Shown piece after piece: positions 27,046-34,906 of a stretch of DNA of 64,000 nt. The stretch covers positions 124,001-188,000 of the forward strand of contig OZ007032.1 in the NCBI GenBank assembly GCA_963931615.1, given 5' to 3'. Origin of the DNA: Coprenecus sp902388455. GTDB taxonomy: Bacteria; Bacteroidota; Bacteroidia; Bacteroidales; UBA932. The notes under the pieces were generated by a model. It was not told the origin of the DNA. It made no database searches and saw only the letters and a program-made list of their open reading frames with translations. The position numbers were made by a program, and so were the translations under genes. Position 1 is the stretch's first letter, and every line of letters starts with the position of its first letter.

Positions 27046-27693
27046 TCATTCCAATGCAATGGAGGCGGCGATCTGCATCACCCTCCGCATCTCCGCCACC
27101 GGGTCCTCCGCCCTCAGTATGCTGCCGCTCAGGGCAATGCCGCTGAGTCCTGCCTCCGCCAGGGCCGGCATGTCCTCCGCCGTCACCCCTCCGATGCCCA
27201 CGACGGGCAGAGCGAGACCCTCGCGGCGCATTCCGTCCATGAGGCTCCTGTAGCCTTCGAGTCCCAGGGTCGGGGCCAGCCTGGCGGGGTCCTTGGTAGT
27301 GGTGAAGCGGAACGGGCCGCAGCCGATGTAGTCCGCTCCTGAAGCAGCGTGCATACGGATGTCCTCCAGAGTATTGGCGGTGCCTCCGATGATGAATTGT
27401 CCCTGGGGTAAAATCCTCCTGGCTTCAGCCACCGGCATGTCGGTCAGTCCCAGATGGACGCCGTCCGCTCCGCACTCACGTACCAGTTCCACGCGGTCAT
27501 CGAGAATCAGGACGGCCCCGTACTGCCTGCACAGGGGCAGGGCCTTTTCGGCAGCGGCACGGACCTCATCCTCCGGGGCATCCTTCATGCGCAGCTGTAT
27601 CCAGCGGCATCCGCCTTCGATGGCGATGCGTACGGAGTCGAGGTAGGAGAGGGTCTCCGTAAAGTGGGTGATGAATTGTACTTGAAAGCTCAT
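27046..27693 (-). CDS. thiE: Thiamine phosphate synthase
   Basis: ThiE joins HMP-PP and thiazole phosphate to form thiamine phosphate. This 215-residue protein shows the catalytic-site features LDDRVELVRECGADGVHLG, the IIGGTANTLED strand, a phosphate-binding FRFTTTKDPA loop and VVGIGGVTAEDM. It is the first gene downstream of the TPP riboswitch, making it the more likely genuine ThiE of the two ThiE-family proteins in the window. Confidence 0.95.
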   Translation of the reverse strand: MSFQVQFITHFTETLSYLDSVRIAIEGGCRWIQLRMKDAPEDEVRAAAEKALPLCRQYGAVLILDDRVELVRECGADGVHLGLTDMPVAEARRILPQGQFIIGGTANTLEDIRMHAASGADYIGCGPFRFTTTKDPARLAPTLGLEGYRSLMDGMRREGLALPVVGIGGVTAEDMPALAEAGLSGIALSGSILRAEDPVAEMRRVMQIAASIALE

Positions 27694-27756
27694 TTCTCAA
27701 AAATTATCCGGAACGGAGAGATGCCGCGGACGCGCGGCGGAAGAGCCTTGCACTCG

Positions 27757-27850
27757 AAAAGTCCCTACGACGGTACTGACCGTATCAGGTTCGACGGGTG
27801 TAATCTCAGCCTCCGCGACCGTGCGGCCATACGGGAGGCACCCCTCTTTT
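27757..27850 (-). promoter_or_regulatory. TPP riboswitch (THI element)
   Basis: On the minus strand the leader contains the conserved thi-box sequences: GGGGTGCC near 27845, CTGAGAT near 27814, then ACCTGATACGGTCAGTACCG and CGTAGGGAC ending near 27761. These are the pyrimidine- and pyrophosphate-sensing halves of the aptamer. It lies about 65 bases upstream of thiE and should repress thiE-thiC-thi4 when TPP is plentiful. The expression platform between the aptamer and the thiE ATG shows no strong terminator, so translational control is more likely. Confidence 0.95.
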
Positions 27851-27857
27851 CCGTATG

Positions 27858-27865
27858 CAAATATA
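27858..27865 (-). promoter_or_regulatory. -7 box of the thi operon
   Basis: The minus strand reads TATATTTG, matching TAnnTTTG immediately upstream of the riboswitch, as expected for the leader start. Confidence 0.65.
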
Positions 27866-27873
27866 GGATTTAA

Positions 27874-27905
27874 TTTGGCTTATTGATTTTTTTTTTTTAG
27901 CTTTG
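27874..27905 (+). promoter_or_regulatory. Promoter of the small outer-membrane protein gene, with T12 spacer tract
   Basis: TTTG at 27874-27877 and TAGCTTTG at 27898-27905 are spaced by 20 bases, the optimum for the Bacteroidetes consensus. Bases 27887-27898 are twelve consecutive Ts, filling most of the spacer. A 6-bp inverted repeat (TTAGCT/AGCTAA) spans the -7 box and start site. Confidence 0.75.
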
Positions 27906-27935
27906 CCATAGCTAATTGACTAAAATTTTAACGTT

Positions 27936-28625
27936 ATGAGAAAGATTTACACACTTGCGCTGGTGATTGCAGCAGTTCTCGCTTCCATGCCTCTGTACGG
28001 ACAGTCTAAGGACAAAAATCCCAAGTGGGTGGATTACACCGGAACACATGAAGTGGATGTCAGTGTGGGATTTCCGACAGCATATGCTCTGGCCTATATG
28101 GCGGATATGAACAGAGGGGCATTATGGCTTAATAATTGGGCAGGTGATATAATTGACCGCATTGATGGCAATGAGCCGGTCGACCGGGTGAACGCCAATG
28201 CGGCGGGAGGTGACAGATTCATCCCGAATCTCCGTGCTGAATACGGGTATAATGTCCTAAGCTGGCTTAATGTCGGTGTGGCAGTCAATTATTCCGGCTG
28301 CTCGCGGCCCATGGAGGATATGGATTCCGGGCAGTATCTGTGGACAGAGAATACACATTTTACAACAGTGACCGCCAAGGTCAAGTTTTATTGGCTGAAC
28401 CGCAAGTGGGTGCGGATGTACTCCAGTGTGGGTGCCGGAGTGGGTGTATGCAGGACGAATCTTCTGTCGCAGGACGTGGAGGATTCACAGACCTATGTGA
28501 CAACTACCCGTTTTATGCCGGACTTCTGTCTGGTCGGACTTACAGTGGGCCGGAATCTTTACGGCCGTATAGAGTGGGGAACCCTTTACGGGGGACTCAC
28601 AGCGGGCATCGGTTATCGCTTCTGA
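27936..28625 (+). CDS. Small outer-membrane beta-barrel-like protein
   Basis: A 229-residue secreted protein with signal peptide MRKIYTLALVIAAVLASMPLYGQ and alternating aromatic strands. It has the 8-strand-barrel-like ending GRIEWGTLYGGLTAGIGYRF with terminal Phe, a usual outer-membrane insertion signal. No specific family is recognised, although it resembles small Bacteroidetes barrel proteins called outer membrane beta-barrel or PorT-like. It is transcribed divergently from the thi operon from a well-formed promoter. A link to thiamine uptake is possible from position but unsupported by sequence. Confidence 0.72.
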   Translation: MRKIYTLALVIAAVLASMPLYGQSKDKNPKWVDYTGTHEVDVSVGFPTAYALAYMADMNRGALWLNNWAGDIIDRIDGNEPVDRVNANAAGGDRFIPNLRAEYGYNVLSWLNVGVAVNYSGCSRPMEDMDSGQYLWTENTHFTTVTAKVKFYWLNRKWVRMYSSVGAGVGVCRTNLLSQDVEDSQTYVTTTRFMPDFCLVGLTVGRNLYGRIEWGTLYGGLTAGIGYRF

Positions 28626-28648
28626 TACTGGAGGCCGGTATCAGGAAT

Positions 28649-29251
28649 TCATATTATGCGCCAGCCGTGAAGTTCACGGCTGAGTGCTGTTTCGCGACCG
28701 CCGAGCAGGGAGTCCAGCAGGGCGTGGAACCCGGGGCCGTGGTCCTGGTAGCGGAGGTGGCATAGCTCGTGCAGGATGACGTAGTCCTGCAGGTGCTCCG
28801 GGAGGAGAATCAGGCGCATGTTGAGGTTGATATTGCCCTTCGAGGAGCAGGATCCCCAGTTGGAGACGTTGTTTTTGACGGCCATGCGACCCTTGAAGGG
28901 AAATCCATATCTTGCTGCGGCTTCCCTCAATTTCGGCGCCAGTACAGCGCGGGCCTCTTCCCGCATCCGTTCGAGAGCGACCGGGTCGTCCGGAACACCT
29001 GCCGTCCGGCCTTCTGCTTCCGCATGCTGCTGCCTGAGTGCCTGTTTTTGCAGGACGTTCCTTATCCATTGGACTTTGGACATGAGAAATCTTTCTGCTG
29101 CGGCATAGGGTACCGGCCATGGTACGGTCACTGTCACTCCACGTCTGGGCGATACGCTGATACGCAGTCTTCGTGCTCCGGCTTTTCTGAGCATGAGGAC
29201 TTCTCCGATTCCGGGAACTGTGATGACTTTCTGGGAATTTGTCCGGAACAT
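28649..29251 (-). CDS. YgjP/DUF45-type zinc metallopeptidase
   Basis: A 200-residue M48-like (YgjP/WLM, DUF45) protein. The N-terminal half has RRLRISVSPRRGVTVTVP, and the conserved NNVSNWGSCSSKGNINLNMRL precedes the zinc site HELCH (His161, Glu162, His165) with His171 as a probable further ligand. It has no signal peptide and is presumably cytoplasmic. The substrate is unknown for the family. It is divergent from rpsO and convergent with the outer-membrane protein gene. Confidence 0.9.
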   Translation of the reverse strand: MFRTNSQKVITVPGIGEVLMLRKAGARRLRISVSPRRGVTVTVPWPVPYAAAERFLMSKVQWIRNVLQKQALRQQHAEAEGRTAGVPDDPVALERMREEARAVLAPKLREAAARYGFPFKGRMAVKNNVSNWGSCSSKGNINLNMRLILLPEHLQDYVILHELCHLRYQDHGPGFHALLDSLLGGRETALSRELHGWRII

Positions 29252-29280
29252 AGTTTTGTCGTTGAGGAAAAATTTGTATG

Positions 29281-29288
29281 CAAAAGTA
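29281..29288 (-). promoter_or_regulatory. -7 box of the DUF45 peptidase gene
   Basis: The minus strand reads TACTTTTG, matching TAnnTTTG, 29 bases upstream of the start codon. No -33 match is evident. Confidence 0.5.
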
Positions 29289-29310
29289 GTATAATTTGAT
29301 TTTAATTACA

Positions 29311-29318
29311 TATCTTTG
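29311..29318 (+). promoter_or_regulatory. -7 box of rpsO
   Basis: TATCTTTG matches TAnnTTTG, 57 bases before the rpsO ATG. This leaves a roughly 50-base leader in which S15 autoregulatory structure could lie. Confidence 0.6.
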
Positions 29319-29375
29319 CAACCCCGATTTTGGGAAAGAATTATAAGTTTAACTGATTTATTAATTTAAAGGTTT

Positions 29376-29651
29376 ATGGCAGAGTATCTTGCAGCAGACA
29401 AGAAGCAGGAGATTTTCGCTAAATACGGGAAGTCTAATACGGACACCGGCTCGGCAGAGAGTCAGATTGCTCTATTTTCCTACCGTATCGCTCATCTGAC
29501 AGAACACCTTCGCAACAACAAGAAGGACTTCGGCACCCAGCGTGCCCTGCTCCGTCTTGTAGGTAAGAGGCGCCGCCTCCTCGATTACCTGAGGGCCAAG
29601 GATATTGAGAGATACAGGGAGATTGTCAAAGCGCTCGGTTTACGTAAGTAA
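29376..29651 (+). CDS. rpsO: 30S ribosomal protein S15
   Basis: S15 binds 16S rRNA helices 20-22 and nucleates the 30S platform. The 91-residue protein has the canonical DTGSAESQIALFSYRIAHLTEHLRNN-type region and RLVGKRRRLLDYL near residue 65. It is followed by a terminator and then pnp, the order found in many bacteria. Confidence 0.97.
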   Translation: MAEYLAADKKQEIFAKYGKSNTDTGSAESQIALFSYRIAHLTEHLRNNKKDFGTQRALLRLVGKRRRLLDYLRAKDIERYREIVKALGLRK

Positions 29652-29675
29652 GCGCTTTGGCTTCGTAAGAGAAAC

Positions 29676-29709
29676 GGGGTTGTCAAGACAGACTGGGCAG
29701 CCCCTTTTT
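29676..29709 (+). terminator. Terminator/attenuator between rpsO and pnp
   Basis: A 7-bp stem (GGGGTTG with CAGCCCC, one G-T pair) is followed by TTTTT. pnp lies 54 bases on, so it may be partly read through. Confidence 0.75.
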
Positions 29710-29762
29710 CTTAGATGGCCGCGGCACTCTCGCATAAAGGCAGACACAATTAGAAGGATAAT

Positions 29763-32009
29763 ATGAATATAGTTAAGAAGACCATCACAATGGGTGATGG
29801 AACGATCGTTGAGATCGAGACCGGCAAGCTCGCCAAGCAGGCGGCCGGTTCGGTAGTCGTAAAGGTCGGCGGCACTATGCTGCTGGCGACTGTCACATGT
29901 GCAAAGGACGCTAAGGAGGATGTGGATTTCATGCCTCTGTCAGTGGAGTATAAAGAGAAATATGCCGCTGCAGGCCGCTATCCCGGAGGATTTCTCAAGA
30001 GGGAGGGCCGTGCCTCTGATTCCGAGATTCTGGTGGCCAGGCTCGTGGACAGGGCTCTGCGTCCCCTCTTCCCTGATGATTTCCACGCAGAGGTGTTCGT
30101 AAACGTGCTTCTGATCTCCGCTGACAAGCAGAACATGCCTGATTCATACGCGGGTCTGGCAGCATCCGCAGCCCTGGCAGTGAGCGATATTCCCTGGCAC
30201 GGCCCCATCTCGGAGGTGAGAGTTGCCCGTATCGGCGGTGAATTTGTGATCAACCCTACATTCGACATAGTAAAGGATGCGGATATTGACCTGATAGTAG
30301 CCGCCACTGAGGAGAACATCATGATGGTGGAGGGCGAGATGAACGAGGTGAGCGAGGCCGAGATGCTTGAGGCCATCAAGTGTGCCCACGAGGCCATCAA
30401 GGGCCAGTGCCGTGCACAGAAGGAACTGATGGAGGAGGTAGGCAAGGTGGAGAAGAAGGCCTACTGCCACGAGGTCAATGACGAGGACCTGCGCAAGGCC
30501 GTTCACGACTACTGCTATGACAAGTGCTACGCCATCGCCAAGAGCGGTCTGGCCAAGCATGAGCGTGAGGATGCATTCGACGCTCTCAAGGAAGAATTCA
30601 TGGAGACCATCCCCGAAGAGGAGAGAGAGGAGAAGGCCATGATGGTAAGCAGATATTACGGTGCTGTGGAGAAAGAGGCCATGCGCCGCATGATCATAGA
30701 CGAGGGTGTGCGTCTCGACGGACGTACTACTGCTCAGATCCGTCCGATCTGGTGCGAAGTGGGTTATCTGCCCGGAGCGCACGGCTCGGCCATCTTCACC
30801 CGCGGTGAGACCCAGTCCCTGTCGACTGTGACCCTCGGAACCAAGATGGACATGAAGGAACTGGACGAGGTGCTGGTTCAGGATACCCAGCAGTTCGTGC
30901 TGCACTACAACTTCCCTCCCTTCGCCACCGGTGAGGCCAAACCCCAGAGAGGTGTGGGCCGCAGGGAGATCGGTCACGGCAACCTGGCATGGAGGGCCCT
31001 CAAGCCCGTAGTGCCCGTGGGCGAGGAGAATCCCTACGCTGTCCGCGTGGTGTCCGATATCCTCGAGTCCAACGGCTCTTCTTCCATGGCTACAGTCTGC
31101 GCCGGTACTTTGGCCCTGATGGACTGCGGTGTGAAGATCAAGAAGCCCGTAGCCGGTATCGCCATGGGTCTGATCTCCGATGAGAAGACAGGCAAGTTCG
31201 TGGTGCTCTCCGATATCCTCGGCGATGAGGACCACCTCGGAGACATGGACTTCAAGGTGACCGGAACCAAGGACGGCATCACCGCCACGCAGATGGACAT
31301 CAAGGTGGACGGACTGCCCTACGAGGTTCTCGAGCAGGCTCTGGCACAGGCCAAGGAAGGCCGTGCCCACATCATGGGCGAGATGCTCAAGACCATCTCC
31401 GAGCCCCGCGCCGACTACCGTCCCAACGTTCCCCGTATCGTGCAGATCACCATACCTTCCGAGTTTATCGGAGCTGTTATCGGCACCGGCGGCAAGGTTA
31501 TCCAGGAGATACAGAAGACTACCGGCACCACCATCACCATCACTGAGGAGGGTGACAAGGGTATCATCGATATCTTCGGTGAGAACAAGGAGTCAATGGA
31601 TGCAGCTCTGGCCCGCATCAAGGCCATCACCACAGTGCCCGAGGTCGGTGAGACCTATCACGGCAAGGTAGTGTCGATCCTCGAGTTCGGTGCTTTCGTG
31701 GAGATACTGCCCGGCAAGGAAGGCCTGCTGCACATTTCCGAGCTCGACTACAAGAAGGTCGACAAGGTGGAGGACGTGCTTCAGGTAGGTGACGAGGTGG
31801 ATGTCAAGCTCCTCGAGATTGACCAGAAGACCGGCAAGATGAGACTTTCCCGCAGGGCTCTGCTGCCCGCACCCGAAGGATGGGTGGAGCATGAGCGCAA
31901 GCCCCGTCTCAACGGAGGTTCCAACGGCGGAGGCCGCGGCGGCCGCGACCGTGGAGGCGACCGCGGCAGAGGTCCCCGTCGCGACGGCGATAAAGGCGGA
32001 CGCCGATAA
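29763..32009 (+). CDS. pnp: Polyribonucleotide nucleotidyltransferase (PNPase)
   Basis: A phosphorolytic 3'-5' exoribonuclease of RNA decay. The 748 residues comprise RNase PH domain 1 (about 10-145), an alpha domain, RNase PH domain 2 (about 310-540, with GRTTAQIRPIWCEVG and FTRGETQSLSTVTLG), a KH domain (IPSEFIGAVIGTGGKVIQEIQ) and an S1 domain (GKVVSILEFGAFVEILPGKEGLLHISEL). The last 35 or so residues form a Gly/Arg/Asp-rich RGG-like tail. A terminator follows. Confidence 0.98.
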   Translation: MNIVKKTITMGDGTIVEIETGKLAKQAAGSVVVKVGGTMLLATVTCAKDAKEDVDFMPLSVEYKEKYAAAGRYPGGFLKREGRASDSEILVARLVDRALRPLFPDDFHAEVFVNVLLISADKQNMPDSYAGLAASAALAVSDIPWHGPISEVRVARIGGEFVINPTFDIVKDADIDLIVAATEENIMMVEGEMNEVSEAEMLEAIKCAHEAIKGQCRAQKELMEEVGKVEKKAYCHEVNDEDLRKAVHDYCYDKCYAIAKSGLAKHEREDAFDALKEEFMETIPEEEREEKAMMVSRYYGAVEKEAMRRMIIDEGVRLDGRTTAQIRPIWCEVGYLPGAHGSAIFTRGETQSLSTVTLGTKMDMKELDEVLVQDTQQFVLHYNFPPFATGEAKPQRGVGRREIGHGNLAWRALKPVVPVGEENPYAVRVVSDILESNGSSSMATVCAGTLALMDCGVKIKKPVAGIAMGLISDEKTGKFVVLSDILGDEDHLGDMDFKVTGTKDGITATQMDIKVDGLPYEVLEQALAQAKEGRAHIMGEMLKTISEPRADYRPNVPRIVQITIPSEFIGAVIGTGGKVIQEIQKTTGTTITITEEGDKGIIDIFGENKESMDAALARIKAITTVPEVGETYHGKVVSILEFGAFVEILPGKEGLLHISELDYKKVDKVEDVLQVGDEVDVKLLEIDQKTGKMRLSRRALLPAPEGWVEHERKPRLNGGSNGGGRGGRDRGGDRGRGPRRDGDKGGRR

Positions 32010-32037
32010 GTTTGTTCAACTGTTAGGCCGTACGAAT

Positions 32038-32076
32038 AACGTGTGTCACCCATTGCGGGAGGCACACGTTTTTTAT
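32038..32076 (+). terminator. Terminator of pnp
   Basis: An 8-bp stem (AACGTGTG with CACACGTT) carries an inner CCC/GGG pair in the loop and is followed by TTTTTTATTT. Confidence 0.88.
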
Positions 32077-32104
32077 TTAGCGGGAGCGACGCATCTTGCC
32101 AGAA

Positions 32105-32275
32105 TGCTGATTATCAGCAGCTGTCGTAGTCAAAGAGCTCCCGAGACACCGTTAAAACATCTCTTGGGGAGCGTGTTGTGTTGTTAATGTTCTGATAATC
32201 AATATATAACGTGCGGAGAGCGCTCCGGCAAGAGGTTGCAGTGGGGGAAAGCCGTCTGCTCAGCCGTTACTGCAA
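32105..32275. other. Non-coding gap with several inverted repeats
   Basis: The stretch between the pnp terminator and the convergent radical SAM gene holds no gene. It has four symmetric elements. TGCTGATTATCAGCA (32105-32119) is a perfect 7+1+7 palindrome. GCTCCC/GGGAGC (32137-32142 with 32167-32172) encloses a second small pairing. CTGATAATCA (32192-32201) is the inverse of the core of the first palindrome. TTGCAGT/ACTGCAA (32236-32242 with 32269-32275) forms a 26-base loop. A structured RNA is possible, but no promoter was found on either strand. Confidence 0.4.
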
Positions 32276-32277
32276 GT

Positions 32278-33237
32278 CTATTGTAAGTCTAATATTCCGT
32301 AGAGCCGTCCCTGGCAGGTGTCACGCTGCTCCAGCCGCTGCTCGAGAAGCCGGATGAGTTCGGTATTGCGGAGCAGCCCCCAGGGAGTGGAGTTGACGAA
32401 ACGGGGCGGGACTTCTCCGGCGAAACGCTCGATGTACAGGTCCGGGCGGAGGCGCTCCAGTAGGTCTACAATGAAATCTAAATACTCATCCAGGGAGAAT
32501 GTCACGAAGTCGGAGGGATGCGAGGCGAACTCCCGCTCCATAGCGGTGCCGCGGACGATCTGCAGCTGATGGAACTTGACCGAGTGCAGCGGCATTTTAT
32601 TTATAATAGGTGCGTAGGCCAGCATTTCTTCGACTGATTCGCCCGGCAGCCCGAAGATGAAGTGTGCGCCCTGAGTAAGTCCCCGGGCGGCCGTCATCTC
32701 CACGGCGCGTACAGCATCCTCGAAGGAATGTCCCCGGTTTATGCGCTGCAGGGTCCGGTTGTAGACGGACTCTATGCCGTATTCGATGACCACCACATGG
32801 TCCCGGGCCAGCGTTGCCAGGTAGTCCAGCTTGGCTTCGTCCACGCAGTCAGGCCGGGTACCGATGACGATACCGGCCACCAAGGGGTGGGAGAGGGCTT
32901 CCTCATACACCTCACGCAGCCTTTCGAGAGAGGCGTATGTGTTGGAGTAAGGCTGGAAGTAGGCCAGGAATTTCTCCGCCTTGCGGTAGCGGACCCGGTG
33001 GAACTTGATGCCCTCGTCGATCTGTTTGTGAATAGGAATGCCCGCTGTACTGTAGCCCGGGTGAAAGGCGGCGTTGTCGCAGTACGTGCAGCCGCCTGTC
33101 CCGACCAGCCCGTCCCGGTTGGGGCATGTGAAACCGGCGTCCACAACGACTTTCTGCAGACGCTCACCGTATGTTTTTTTGAAATAACCTATGTACGAGT
33201 TATATCGGCCCACAGTACGGGAGTTTTGTCGGTACAT
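32278..33237 (-). CDS. TIGR01212/YhcC-family radical SAM protein
   Basis: A 319-residue radical SAM enzyme of the YhcC (TIGR01212) family. The cluster motif is CPNRDGLVGTGGCTYC (Cys38, Cys50, Cys53), an expanded CX11CX2C rather than CX3CX2C, as is normal for the Elp3-like YhcC group. GTRPDCVDEAKLDYL and GLPGESVEEMLAYA fit the family. The reaction is not established. It is the last gene of a leftward three-gene set (DUF4105, YhcH, YhcC), 12 bases after the cupin gene. Confidence 0.92.
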   Translation of the reverse strand: MYRQNSRTVGRYNSYIGYFKKTYGERLQKVVVDAGFTCPNRDGLVGTGGCTYCDNAAFHPGYSTAGIPIHKQIDEGIKFHRVRYRKAEKFLAYFQPYSNTYASLERLREVYEEALSHPLVAGIVIGTRPDCVDEAKLDYLATLARDHVVVIEYGIESVYNRTLQRINRGHSFEDAVRAVEMTAARGLTQGAHFIFGLPGESVEEMLAYAPIINKMPLHSVKFHQLQIVRGTAMEREFASHPSDFVTFSLDEYLDFIVDLLERLRPDLYIERFAGEVPPRFVNSTPWGLLRNTELIRLLEQRLEQRDTCQGRLYGILDLQ

Positions 33238-33249
33238 TGTCAGGGCCGT

Positions 33250-33696
33250 CTAGAACCGGACCTTGAATACAGCCTTTCGTACTTCTCCGTCTCCGATAAG
33301 GGGTGCGTGACAGTCCTGCGGGAAGCAGATTACCATGTTGTCGTCCCCGTAGCTGATGTAGGCCTCGGGCTCTTCCTTGAGGAAAGCCACGTCTTTTTCA
33401 GCATTGTACTCTACGTTTACGCCCAGGCACTTGGCCCTGTCGCGGAAGCCTATAATCTCCGTGCCTTCCAGCACTATGTGGATATCGATGAATGAGTCGT
33501 GCACCTCCAGAGGAGACTCGCTCTCATCATTGCACCGGGCGGTGGATATGGTGCACCAGATGTTGTCCTCCTCGATGACGTGCTTGCCTTCGGGGAGGGT
33601 ATGAAGGTCGTTTTTGCGTATGAAATCCAATACCTTTCCGAATGATGCGTGCAGGTTTGTGTATTTTTCGAAGCTTTTAAGTGAATCGAGTATCAT
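33250..33696 (-). CDS. YhcH/YjgK/YiaL (DUF386) cupin-like protein
   Basis: A 148-residue beta-barrel protein of the YhcH/YiaL family, members of which are tied to sugar or sialic acid metabolism in some bacteria. Visible signatures are SPLEVHDSFIDIHIVLEGTEIIGF and MVICFPQDCHAPLIGDG, supplying the metal-binding His and Glu residues. The protein is cytoplasmic, with no signal peptide. It is sandwiched between the DUF4105 and YhcC genes with gaps of 15 and 12 bases. Confidence 0.88.
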   Translation of the reverse strand: MILDSLKSFEKYTNLHASFGKVLDFIRKNDLHTLPEGKHVIEEDNIWCTISTARCNDESESPLEVHDSFIDIHIVLEGTEIIGFRDRAKCLGVNVEYNAEKDVAFLKEEPEAYISYGDDNMVICFPQDCHAPLIGDGEVRKAVFKVRF

Positions 33697-33711
33697 AAAG
33701 TATAAAGTATG

Positions 33712-34860
33712 TTAGTATTTACGGTAAATGGCCCTGCGGCTCAGCGCCATGAGTACGGTCAGCAGAATGATGACCGCCGATGCCGGATGGAATGCCTGAG
33801 GCAGCAGCCACGAGCAGATCAGCCCAATGCCGGCCACAGCTGCGAGCAGGTCTATGATCAGGTTTTTGGCCCAGCAGCTGGGCATGCATACGGGAATCAG
33901 GAAGAGGGGGTTCATCCACAGCAGGTTCCAGTTGTCGGCAGTCCATACATGGTTGGTCGCGAACCACAGCAGACAGATAATTACTCCGCCCAGTCCAAGT
34001 ATGATATACAGGATGGTGGAGCATATATTCATGAATTTCCACTTGTCGGTACAGCGCAGGTAGATAGTAAGGTAAAGTACAAACAATAGTGTAAATACGG
34101 TAAAAGGGCTTGTGGCCTTGGATAGGATATCCTTCCATCTGCCCGGTCCGGGCGCAGGTTCTGAGATGGTATGGCCGGCAGAGACCAGCGGGCTTCCGTT
34201 CAGCTCCTGATTGCTGTAGCGCTCCATCACTTCCGCAAGGCGGTCGGGCAGGAAGGCGGTTTCACGCACGGTGATAGTACGGTCTATCCTGGCTCCCAAT
34301 ATCAGGTCTATGCCGAACATCATCCACCGGCGGTCTCCTACCAGGCGGGTAAGTTCCTCGCGGTAAGTCATGCCTGAAAGGCTGTCAATAATAATGAAGT
34401 CAGGAGAGTCATCGAATATATCCCGGATACGTGTGGCGCAGTTGTCCTGCAGGAAGTCGTAGAGATAATATCGGTTTGAGGGCTGATAGTTTTCCAAAAG
34501 GAATCCGTACAACCATGCTGCCTGCCGGGGAGTGATGTTGAGCTGCTGTTCGGTGATGCCGCGGCCGGCTCTGTCATAGGATTTCTTGAACTGGGTGAAT
34601 GAACTTACGGAGAGAAAATAGTTGAGGTCTCCACGCAGGAAATTAAGCATGAAATGCGGCTCGTTGAAACTGAAGGTGCCGTAGTTGAAAACCATATCCC
34701 GTCCATGTTTTATGTCCTTGACCCTTAGGGCAGAATGTCCGAATGCAGAGGAAATGTCACTGCCCTGCGAGCAGGTCAGCAGGGAGATGGTCAGTGAGTC
34801 CTGTGCCCTGGTTCCCAGGCTCAGGGCCGTCATCAGAAATATGATCAGTATCCGTTTCAT
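33712..34860 (-). CDS. DUF4105 (Lnb N-terminal-like) membrane protein
   Basis: A 382-residue envelope protein with a signal peptide (MKRILIIFLMTALSLGTRAQ). The DUF4105 domain has TCSQGSDISSAFGHSALRVKD, NYGTFSFNEPHF and FLQDNCATRIRDIF, containing conserved Cys/His residues suggestive of an NlpC/P60-like fold. A C-terminal region holds about four transmembrane helices. DUF4105 is common in Bacteroidetes and of unknown activity. The in-frame extension to 34926 would add 22 residues across the divergent promoter region, so I chose the ATG at 34860. Confidence 0.85.
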   Translation of the reverse strand: MKRILIIFLMTALSLGTRAQDSLTISLLTCSQGSDISSAFGHSALRVKDIKHGRDMVFNYGTFSFNEPHFMLNFLRGDLNYFLSVSSFTQFKKSYDRAGRGITEQQLNITPRQAAWLYGFLLENYQPSNRYYLYDFLQDNCATRIRDIFDDSPDFIIIDSLSGMTYREELTRLVGDRRWMMFGIDLILGARIDRTITVRETAFLPDRLAEVMERYSNQELNGSPLVSAGHTISEPAPGPGRWKDILSKATSPFTVFTLLFVLYLTIYLRCTDKWKFMNICSTILYIILGLGGVIICLLWFATNHVWTADNWNLLWMNPLFLIPVCMPSCWAKNLIIDLLAAVAGIGLICSWLLPQAFHPASAVIILLTVLMALSRRAIYRKY

Positions 34861-34872
34861 AATAAATAATTT

Positions 34873-34880
34873 CAAAAATA
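34873..34880 (-). promoter_or_regulatory. -7 box of the DUF4105-YhcH-YhcC operon
   Basis: The minus strand reads TATTTTTG, 12 bases upstream of the DUF4105 start codon. It faces away from the -7 box of the NlpC/P60 gene 13 bases away. Confidence 0.5.
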
Positions 34881-34893
34881 AGAAAAACTCGCC

Positions 34894-34901
34894 TATATTT
34901 G
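34894..34901 (+). promoter_or_regulatory. -7 box of the NlpC/P60 gene
   Basis: TATATTTG matches TAnnTTTG and ends five bases before the ATG at 34907, giving a very short or absent leader. Confidence 0.55.
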
Positions 34902-34906
34902 CAGGA

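Noticed and set aside
28623..28643. Hairpin TGATAC/GTATCA at the end of the outer-membrane protein gene as terminator
   Set aside because: The stem is only 6 bp and no T run follows on either strand.
30144..31370. A 408-codon open frame antisense to pnp
   Set aside because: Shadow of PNPase coding sequence with His/Leu/Gly-rich composition.
34685..34906. N-terminal extension of the NlpC/P60 gene
   Set aside because: The frame is open upstream, but it runs antisense through DUF4105 and across the promoter. The ATG at 34907 begins a clean signal peptide.
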